A DNA stretch of 64,000 nucleotides from Anthonomus grandis grandis. Taxonomy: Eukaryota > Arthropoda > Insecta > Coleoptera > Curculionidae. Under the pieces are notes generated by a model, which saw only the letters and a program-made list of their open reading frames with translations, searched no databases and was not told where the DNA came from. Below are positions 35,881 to 44,661 of this stretch, in pieces (positions within the stretch are counted from its first letter, which is position 1; every line of letters begins with the position of its first letter). The stretch lies in NCBI RefSeq assembly GCF_022605725.1, contig NC_065549.1, positions 40,749,690 to 40,813,689 of the forward strand. The letters run 5' to 3'. The position numbers and the translations under genes are program-made.

Positions 35881-38800
35881 GGAAATTTAACTAATAAATT
35901 TCCTACAGAAAACTTACCAAGATTTTATTAAATTCTAAGTCGCTTTATTGTAAAATTAGTTTGAAGTGCAAATTTAGCGAATAAATCTGCCAATAAATAT
36001 TTTGTTCATTGTGTTTTAGAACCCCTCATAATAATGTTTGACTATCATGATCTTTATGTCAGATTTAGCTAATAAGAGAGGTAAATTTTGAAAAGATGTT
36101 TAAAAACTATGAAGGGTTTTTGAAATTGAAAAGAGAATTTTTATTTAAATGTTATTCCGGTTATTAATTTTATTTGAAAGTGAATTTAGCGAATAAATTC
36201 ACGAGACGTTTTTGAGAAAAAGTATAACCCCTTGGTGATTTTGTGTAGATGTGAATTTAACGAATAAATCCACTGGAATATTTTGAAAAGAGAATATGAT
36301 AATTTCTATTTATATGTTAACCCCTTTATTAGTTTTATTTAAATGTGAATTTAGCGAATAAATTCACAAGAAATTTTTGAGAAAAAATTTGAAAGTTTTT
36401 CTATGAAAAATTTGTAAAAAAATTTCACTATTTTAAATAGGTAGAAAATTTAGCGAATAAATTTTCTCAAGATTCCTTAAAATTTTGAAATAACGTCAGA
36501 GTTTATTAGAATCCGTATTTGTATTATAACTCTTTAGTGATTTCATGAAAACGTGAATTTAGCGAATAAATTCACTGGAATATTTTAAAAAGAGAATTTT
36601 TATTTATGTGTTAATCTTTTTATTAATTTTACTTAAATGTGATTTTAGCGAATAAATCCACAAGAAAATTTTGAGAAAAAATATTAAAGTTTTTTTATTA
36701 AAAATTTGTAAAAAAATTTCACCATTTTAAATATGTGGAAATTTAGCGAATAAATTTCCCAAAGCTTCCAGAAAACTTTGAAAAAACATTAGAATTTATT
36801 AAAATTCGTATTTGTATTATAACCCCTTAGTGATTGCATATAAATGTGAATTTAGCGAATAAATTCACAAAAAACTTTTAGGAAAAAATATTAAAGTTTT
36901 TCTATGAAAAATTTGTAAAAATTTTTGACTATTCTAAATAGGTGGAAATTTAGCGAATAAATTCACTAGATTATTTTTTAATGAGAATATGATAATTTCT
37001 ATTTATGTTAACCCTCTTATTAGTTTTATTTAAATATGAATTTAGCGAATAAATTCACAAGAAACTTTTGAGAAAAAATATGAAAGTTTTTGTATGAAAT
37101 TTTTTTAAAAAAGTTTCACTAATTATTTTAAATAGGTGGAAATTTAGCGAATAAATTTCCATAAGTTTCCAGAAAATTTTAAAAAAACATAAGACTTTAT
37201 TAGATTCCTTATTTGTATTATAATCCCTTAGTGATTTCATATATATGTGAATTTAGCGAATAAATTCACTGCAATATTTTGAAAAAAAAATATGACAATT
37301 TCTATTTATACGTTAACCCCTTTATTAGTCTTATTTAAATGTGAATTTAGCGAATAAATTCACAGGAAACTTTTGAGAAAAAATATTAAAGTTTTTGTAT
37401 GAAAAATTTGTAAAAAAGTTTCACTATTTCAAATACATAGAAATTTAGCGAATAAATTTCCCAGTTTCCAAAAAATGTTTAAAAAAATATTAGAATTTAT
37501 TAAAATCTGTATTTGTATTACCAACCCCTTAATGATTTTATGTAGATGTGAATTTAGCGAATAAATTCACTAGAATATTTTTAAAAGAGAATATGATAAT
37601 TTCTATTTATATGTTAACCCTCTTATTAGTCTTATTTAAATGTGAATTTAGCGAATAAATTCACAGGAAACTTTTGAGAAAAAATATTAAATTGTTTTAA
37701 AGAAAATATTTTACTATTGTTAAAGGTGGAAATTTATCGAATAAATTTCCTTAAGTTTTCAAACAATTTTGGAAAAATATTAGAGTTTATTGAAATTCGT
37801 ATTTGTATTTATAACCCCTTGGTGATTTTGTGTAGATGTAGATTTAACGAATAAATCCACTGGAATATTTTGAAAAGGGAATATGATAATTTCTATTTAT
37901 ATGTTAACCTCTTTATTAGTTTTATTTAAATGTGAATTTAGCGAATAAATTCACAAGAAATTTTTGAGAAAAAATTTAAATGTTTTTCTATGAAAAATTT
38001 GTAAAAATGTTTAACTATTTTAAATAAGTCAAAATTTAGCGAATAAATTTTCCAGATTCCAGAAAATGTTGAAAACATATTAGAATTTATTAAAATTCGT
38101 ATTTGTATTATTACCCCTTAGTGATTTCATGTAGATGTGAATTTAGCGAATAAATTCACAGGAAACTTTTGAAAAAAAATATGAAAGTTTTTGTATGAAA
38201 AATTTGTAAAAAAGTTTTACTATTTTAAATACGTAGAAATTTAGCGAATAAATTTCCCAGTTTTCAAAAAATGTTTAAAAAAATATTAGAATTTATTAAA
38301 ATCTGTATTTGTATTATAACCTCTTAGTGATTTGATGTAGATATGAATTTAGCGAATAAATTCACTAAAATATGTTGAAAAAAGAATATGACAATTTCTA
38401 TTTATATATTAGCCCCTTTATTAGTCTTATTTAAATGTGAATTTAGCGAATAAATTCACAAGAAACTTTTGAGGAAAAATATTAAAGTTTTTCTATGAAA
38501 CATTTGTAAAAAATTTTGACTATTTTAAATAGATGGAAATTTAGCGAATAAATTTCCCAAAATTTTTAGAAAACTTTGAAATAGCATTAGAATTTATTAA
38601 AATCTGTATTTGTATTATATTCCCTTAGTGATTTTATGTAGATGTGAATTTAGGGAATAAATTCACAAGAAACCTTTGAGAAAATATATGAAAGTTTTTG
38701 TATGAAAAATTTGTAAAAAAGTGTCACCATTTTAACGAGGTGGAAATTTAGCGAATAAATATGTATTTATAACCCCTTAGTGATTTTATGTAGAAATGAA

Positions 38801-39615
38801 TTTAGCGAATAAATTCACTAGAATATTTTTAAAAGAGAATATAAGAATTTCTATTTATTTATAACCCCCTTATTAGTTTTATTTAAATGTGAATTTAGCG
38901 AATAAATTCACAGGAAACTTTTGAGAAAAAATATGAAAGTTTTGTATAAAAAATTTGTAAAAAAGTTTCACCATTTTAAATAGATGGAAATTTAGCGAAT
39001 AAATTTCCCAAAATTTTTAGAAAACTTTGAAATAGCATTAGAATTTATTGAAATCTGTATTTGTACCCAACCCCTTAGTAATTTTATGGAGATATGAATT
39101 TAGCGAATAAATTCACTAAAATATTTTGAAAAAATAATATGATAATTTCTATTTATATGTTAACCCCCTTATTAGTTTTATTTAAATGTGAATTTAGCGA
39201 ATAAATTCACAGGAAACTTTTGAGAAAAAATACGAAAGTTTTTGTATGAAAAATTTGTAAAAAAGTTTTACCATTTTAAATAGATGGAAATTTAGCGAAT
39301 AAATTTCCCAAAGTTTTTAGAAACTTTTAAAATAACATTAGAATTTATTAAAATCTTTATTTGTATTATATTCCCTTAGTGATTCCATGTTGTACATGTG
39401 AATTTAGCGAATAAATTCACATAACTTATTTTAGTTCTTCATGCAAACTAAGCCGAATCCAATCGTAAATAAACATGCCAAAGAAATCAACACTAACAAG
39501 AGTTACCCAGAAATGGATATATGCATTAATAAACATAAAATAGTAATTTAAATCTAAAATTTGAATTGATTTTATTGTTTCGTTCTTTAAATGTGAATTT
39601 AGCGAATAAATCCAC
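35881..39615 (-). repeat. Tandem array of 38 covarying inverted-repeat (hairpin) motifs
   Basis: Each motif has a 9-bp left arm, a 5-nt loop (GCGAA in most; also ACTAA, ACGAA, TCGAA, GGGAA, GCTAA) and a 9-bp right arm. The commonest arms are GTGAATTTA with TAAATTCAC, and GGAAATTTA with TAAATTTCC. Another pair is GAAAATTTA with TAAATTTTC. I count 38 motifs from 35881 to 39593. Twenty-three have perfect stems, eleven have an A.C mismatch (one of these also T.T), one has C.C, one is a hybrid, one is cut short and one is decayed. Spacing is 54-195 bp, mostly 92-110. Three subunit classes alternate and give a higher-order period of about 297 bp. Intervening DNA is AT-rich and more variable than the motif. 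Strand is given as minus because the mismatch pattern and the neighbouring promoter both suggest minus-strand RNA. Confidence 0.95.
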
Positions 39616-39750
39616 AATACGTTTAATATTAATTAATTTAACAATTTGACTCAAGAATTACTACTAATAAAATATGAATTTTTGCTTTTGTATTAATGAT
39701 CTATAATTCAAAATAAATTGCATGCAATTCTAAAAAAAATCAGTACTTAC

Positions 39751-39884
39751 CTTTTACTCCAACTTGGACAGGAACCACATTAAAAACACACACTGTGCAC
39801 AAAAACACTGACACTATACCACCATATGAACCACAAGGGTACCACTTTCCTCCGACCTACTTCTTCCGATGGCGAAACAAGACT
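39751..39884 (-). other. Predicted non-coding first exon with splice donor
   Basis: The exon would start at the Inr A (39884) and end at 39751 in TAAAAG, followed by the donor GTAAGTACTG (39750-39741), which is close to the ideal donor. It is 134 nt long. It contains two short upstream frames, one of four codons (ATG GTG GTA TAG) and one of nine codons beginning MWFLSKLE, so it is probably 5' UTR. No acceptor or coding exon was identified downstream on the minus strand within the window. The hairpin array and probably the satellite would lie in the first intron. A long non-coding RNA is an alternative. Confidence 0.5.
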
Positions 39885-39931
39885 GACTGAAGTACCTTCC
39901 AAGTGAAGCCCGAACCCCCTCCCCCACCCCC
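39853..39931 (-). promoter_or_regulatory. Minus-strand Inr plus DPE core promoter in a GC-rich patch
   Basis: On the minus strand TCAGTC (39886-39881) matches the arthropod initiator TCAGTY, with the A at +1 being 39884. GGTCG lies at +28 to +32 (39857-39853), exactly where the downstream promoter element RGWYV is required. No TATA box is needed for this promoter class. Just upstream, a run with four G-tracts (GGGGGTGGGGGAGGGGG, then TTC, then GGG; 39931-39909) could form a G-quadruplex. The surrounding 39.88-39.98 kb is the most GC-rich DNA for many kilobases, with CG-rich steps at 39960-39970. Confidence 0.6.
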
Positions 39932-39984
39932 GAAAGACTGCACGCTGTCAGTAGAGGGGGGTGCGCGCGTCCTTACTTTCACTT

Positions 39985-40950
39985 TTCATACGTATTGTAT
40001 GGTAGTTTATTTCTTAGTCCAGTAAAATTAAAATTAAATTCAAAATAAGTTTAAAAAATTTTATTTTAAAAAAATTACACTTTAATATAAATCTTTTAAT
40101 TTACTACACTTATAATAATCAGCGCTTGAAGCTGTGATCTCGAGGTTATATAATATAATTTTAAACAAAATAAAAAGACATTATAGATATCATATTTTGA
40201 CTTGATTTTATCATATTTTGCCGGGACTATCTTACTTATAAAAGTAAGATAGTCCCGGCATCTATAGGTAAAATTGGAGTTATTTTATTTATAACATGCT
40301 GGACGTGTTGAGACCAATTTAAGTTGATGTCTATTAGCAATTTTTTTTTTATTTTTTGTAGAGAAACAGTACCTCTGTTTCCTACTAACTTTATTATCAG
40401 TATATAACAAAAAATATAAATACATATTTAAAATATTTCAACAAGAAAAAAAATATAAATTCTTTTTAAAGGGTGCCTAAATTTAAGAAAATTTGTATGC
40501 ACCTGGTATTTATAATAAGTCTACATAATAAATACATAATTAGCATGTACATATAATTCTTTTTTAAATTTTGTAATTAAAATATACCTACACCTATTAA
40601 TATTTGCATAGCTGCTAAGAAAAAATAAACCAAAATATATTTACAAAAACCAGAATACCTAGAAAATCACCTACCATATTCTACAAAAAATAAAAAAACA
40701 AAAATTTTAATTTACAAATATTGCACACTACCTATATACCCTTAGTATACAATAAAAAAAAATTAAAATAGCCGTAAAAACTTTTCACGATTTTCCTAAC
40801 AATATCTTTTAAACAGAATATTTAAGCTTTTGTTTTTTACCACATTCTTAATATTTTAAGAGATTAAATTGTAAAATTTAGGTCCTAAATTGTGGAATAT
40901 TTAGATTATTAGCCATATTGGCTGGAGTTTAATAGATATGACAAACATTA
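39985..40950. other. AT-rich DNA upstream of the minus-strand promoter
   Basis: No gene was recognised. It includes a striking hairpin at 40219-40260, listed separately, and two copies of TATCATATTTTG close to it. Confidence 0.5.
40219..40260. repeat. Perfect 19-bp stem, 4-nt loop hairpin
   Basis: The left arm TGCCGGGACTATCTTACTT (40219-40237) and right arm AAGTAAGATAGTCCCGGCA (40242-40260) are exact reverse complements around ATAA. Such a long perfect foldback is not expected by chance. It could be the relic of a foldback or MITE end, or a small structured RNA. Confidence 0.9.
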
Positions 40951-40954
40951 TTTG

Positions 40955-41940
40955 ATTTTAATTCTTCATTACCATGCACAAAATTGCACACTGCAAGGAT
41001 ATACAACATTTTTACGTCATTTATTCCATTAGAATATAATTGATTTAGGTGGGAGTCACCATACATTTCACCCCACATAATAATGCCATATCTCAGAAGA
41101 GGATCCACTCATGCCTTATAAATCATAAAAATTAATTTAAAGCTCAAAATGCTGCGTAAAATATAGAACTTATGAATGAGGAATCTTATTTTTTTATTGA
41201 GATAAGGCACATGCTGATCCCACTTTCTACTGTGTGGGAAATACTCCCTCTGTCACAGAATTGTTCATTCAACAACTCTGCGGTTTTTTAATTATTATCT
41301 GTAATGACAATAATGAAATCTTTGTTATTTTTTATTTGTCTGCTCAACTTTTCATTTGTAATGTTCCAGAGCATTCTTGTTCTATTCCTAAAGCTACAAA
41401 TTTTGCCCTCATAAAACTCTCGTTTTTCATCTTGTATATTTTTATTATTAACAACTTTCTTTAAATATTTATAATAATTATTTAATAAATCAGAATTCGT
41501 TTGCTTTCTTAACCAATTTAACGATTTTAATTTGTCTAAGTTTTCTAGAACTTCAGCAGAGAACTCAATTTGGCTTTTTATTTTGTATTTACCTAATGTT
41601 GTTTTTGTCACAGGAAAAGCTGCATTAAAACACCAATTAAAATGGATCAAAAACTGATCAAACAAAAGATTTGTATTAGTTTCATGAGGATTCAATACCT
41701 TTTCTGAAATGAAATTTAAAATCATAAATTCTAACTTACGAGAATCTACGTATATTTATTGTTTTGCTTCTTGCTTTCATTACTCTCATGATTAGACGCA
41801 AAATACCATGAAAAAATCTGGCCAAGGTGATCAAAGAACCCTGTTTCAATCGTCTTGCTGTCTGTTTTATTGCTTAGATTTGAAACAATGTATTGAAACA
41901 AAAAATTGTGCTCAAGCTTAATCCTTGCCCACACGTTGCT
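40955..41940 (-). pseudogene. LINE ORF2 with RT core deleted
   Basis: Minus-strand reading from 41940 gives the end of the endonuclease (TGFFDHLGQIFSWYF near 41840, where SDH has become FDH). The EN-RT linker follows (41725-41288), with WCFNAAFPVTKTT and LKSLNWLRKQTNSDLLNNYY. Reading then jumps to the region after the RT core, at 41225-40960. There the blocks are PYLNKKIRFLIHKF, LRSILSFKLIFMIYKAWVDP and LLRYGIIMWGEMYG. The catalytic RT blocks are missing, so about 1 kb of the element was deleted internally. Stops and frameshifts are common in the C-terminal part. The family is CR1/Jockey-like. Confidence 0.75.
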
Positions 41941-42261
41941 ATTCGTGTTGGCGAGTTCACCATAGAATGCAGAAAAAAAGACTGAAATATATCGAATAAA
42001 TAAACCGTATTTCCATTGATATCTGACGAGTTTAACCCAAATATTACTAGCGTCCTTTTAAAAGTACGCTATATACTATACTGTATTTCATGTTACAGCT
42101 ACCGTTCAAAAGATGGAGTGACTGATATACCTGTTGAATTATATTTCCGGAACTTGTAGGAATATTCTAGAAACAGGTGGCTGTCAGTTTGCGAATTTGT
42201 ATACAAACTAAGTGGTTTTTTGTGACGTGGATATTTTGTTATAAAACCATAAGTAGTTGAG

Positions 42262-42599
42262 GTAAGTAAATGAAACATGTTAAAAGTAATTGGATGAAAA
42301 TTATGTTAATTATAATTAAAAATACTTACTTTGGCGATATGCAATAATAAAAAAGAGATGCATAAGTTTACGTTTTGGCGGTAGGGATATCTTTGGTGGC
42401 TAAAGGACGCTAGTAATTTGAGTATCTAATAGGTATACAGTATATATAATAAAAGAATAATAATTATTTGTTTTTTGAAGGGTTATACTTTGTGTCTTTG
42501 TGAAATTATAGATAGTTACCCAATTATAAAAAAATTATATTGGTAACCAAAGATTGTATAATATGTATGTATGTACTTATGTTTATATTTTAATTTCAG
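42262..42599 (+). other. Predicted intron in the piggyBac transposase gene
   Basis: TTGAG|GTAAGTAAA gives a near-ideal donor at 42262. A pyrimidine-rich TTTATATTTTAATTTCAG acceptor ends at 42599, just before the first recognisable transposase residues. The predicted intron is 338 bp and includes the subterminal inverted repeat copy. Confidence 0.5.
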
Positions 42600-42884
42600 C
42601 TATAAAAAACCACTCACTTTACATGAGCTTCTAATCGAGGCTGAGAATGCCTATATTGACGAAGATGATACGCCTGTAGAATTAGACATTTTTCCACCCA
42701 AAACTGCAAACCAGTACCATACCGATGAAGATTCAGGGAAGAGGACTTGGTAGATATAAATAATTTACCCGGAAGTCAACTTCGAACACCTGTCGAAATC
42801 ATGAATTCAAACAAAAGCTGTGAAAACTCCGATTCAGAGGCGGATTCCTACGAGGATGTTGAGTTTTTTTTAAACAATACAAAA

Positions 42885-44416
42885 TATTAAATCCAATGCT
42901 GCGGGCTCAGACAATGTCACTAAACAAATGCTACAGCTGTGCTTACCGAACATTTTAAGTCACATTACCAATATAATAAATAGTTGCTTGCTAACAGGCT
43001 ATTTTCCAAGAGCTTGGCGGGAATCAATTGTTTTGCCTTTTCCTAAAATATTAAATCCTCAGTGCTTGCAAGCCCCATAAGCTCATTAAATGTTATATCC
43101 AAGGTTCTAGAACGGGTGGTTTATTTACAGCTTATTGATTACTTCATTAACAATATTATCATTCCCTCTCAACAATCCGGATTTAGAGCCAGCCATAGCA
43201 CAGCAAGCGCCCTTTTAAACATCACCGCCAATATAATACGAGCTCTTTTGTCAAGAAACTTTCAGCTTTTATGGTAGCCCTTGATTACTCAAAAGCCTTT
43301 GATGTTATAGATCACGATTTAATTGTTGCTAAGCTAAAGTTTTATGGGTGTAATGACGTTGTCTTATCTTTTTTTAAAAGTTATGTCTGGAATCGAACTC
43401 AAAAGGTGCGACTGCAGGATAGCTTTTCGGATCCCAAGCATGTGGTATCAGGAGTGCCGCAAGGGTCAATACTTGGTCCACTTTTATTTTTAATTTACAC
43501 GTCAGACTTGCCTAATATTGTCAGTACATCTGAAATTTACCAATATGCTGACGACACGCAGCTGATTCACTACTTTGATTCCAATGAATATGAAGAGATA
43601 GGCAACAATATAAGCACTGAACTCGACCTAATATCGAATTACTCAAAGGAACATAACTTAATCATAAATCCTAATAAAACGAAGATGTTGCTATTTACTA
43701 ATAAAAAGTCTCGTAGAATTATAACTTCAACTATAAAAATTAAATAAGATAATACATTAATTACTTTTTCTGAGAGTATAAAAGTTTTAGGTCTCACGTT
43801 AGATGCCTCTCTTAGATTCAGAGAGCATGTTAGTACTATTCTTCAAAAGAGCTATTTGCGTTTGCGTATGCTTTATGCTAATAAGTCAATATTAAACTTC
43901 AAGACTAGGAAAAAACTTGCCGAAACTTTTGTTATGTCAATTATCCAATATTGTCTGATAATTTTCTTTCCGTGCTTGGACCAGCAGATACAATATCGGT
44001 TACAACGTGTGCAAAATACCTGCTGCAGACTTATCTTTGACCTAGTAAAGTTTGATCATGTGTCCCAAGGCATGTATAATTTGGGGTTGTTAAAAATACC
44101 TTATCTATATAAGTTTTTGTACTGCACCTTAGTATATCGCCTTTATAAGTCCAAAGCTCCGATATATTTATTTAAGAAACTTATACTTAGAAATCACGTA
44201 CATGCTCGAATTATTAGGCAAAACACTCTGACTATGCCCCATCACTCAATGGCTCTCTTTGAACGATCGTTCACTTACAACGCAGTTACATTTGTGAACG
44301 TCTTTAGGCAATGGCCTAAAGCAATGGCCTGTATGTTTTTAAAAAACATTTCAAGAACCTGTTTCTACAGGAAACATTTAGGTAAATCAAAAGTTTTTCT
44401 TATTTCTGTGAAATGA
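42885..44416 (+). pseudogene. CR1-like LINE ORF2, partial, RT core intact
   Basis: Blocks in order are GYFPRAWRESIVLPFPK near 43000, VISKVLERVVYLQLIDYF (43092-43145), QQSGFRASHSTASALLN, and LDYSKAFDVIDHDLIVAKL (43277-43330). SGVPQGSILGPLLFLIYTSD (43450-43510) and YQYADDTQLIHYF (43540-43578) complete the catalytic core, with the YADD aspartates present. The thumb and C-terminal part (43648-44416) has LIINPNKTKMLLF and VLGLTLDASLRFREHV. It then has RLQRVQNTCCRLIFDL and FKKLILRNHVHARI. Breaks include frameshifts near 43060 and 43265 and a stop at 43745. The endonuclease domain is absent because of 5' truncation. This is the best-preserved RT core in the window. Confidence 0.9.
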
Positions 44417-44558
44417 ATATTATTTTATTTTCTATTAATTTATGTTTGTTTATTTTGTTGTTTTTTTGTGTAATTTAAGAAGGTTAAGAGTTTAAGAGTA
44501 GCTTTTAGCTAATCTTTGCCTTCGAAGGCAAAACTATGTATTTGCTAAATAAAGGCGC

Positions 44559-44559
<1 letters not shown>

Positions 44560-44611
<52 letters not shown>

Positions 44612-44661
44612 TATTATTATTATTACTATTATTATTATTATTACTATTATTATTATTATTA
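44560..44661. repeat. (TTA)n tail of the CR1-like LINE
   Basis: About 100 bp of ATT repeats with occasional ACT units. The poly-Leu frame through it is an artefact. Confidence 0.95.

Larger units (their letters stand above)
42885..44661 (+). mobile_element. 5'-truncated CR1-like LINE nested in the piggyBac gene
   Basis: The element starts within the RT N-terminal region (AAGSDNVTKQMLQLCLPNIL near 42900). It ends in AATAAAGGCGCTTTATTATT and an ATT repeat of about 100 bp (44560-44661). It interrupts the transposase reading between the acidic N-terminus and the DDE domain, so it inserted later. The long ATT tail is the typical 3' end of this family. Confidence 0.85.

Noticed and set aside
35881..39615. 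CRISPR-like array
   Set aside because: The repeated motif is short and palindromic, spacers are similar to each other and there are no cas genes; the DNA is eukaryotic.
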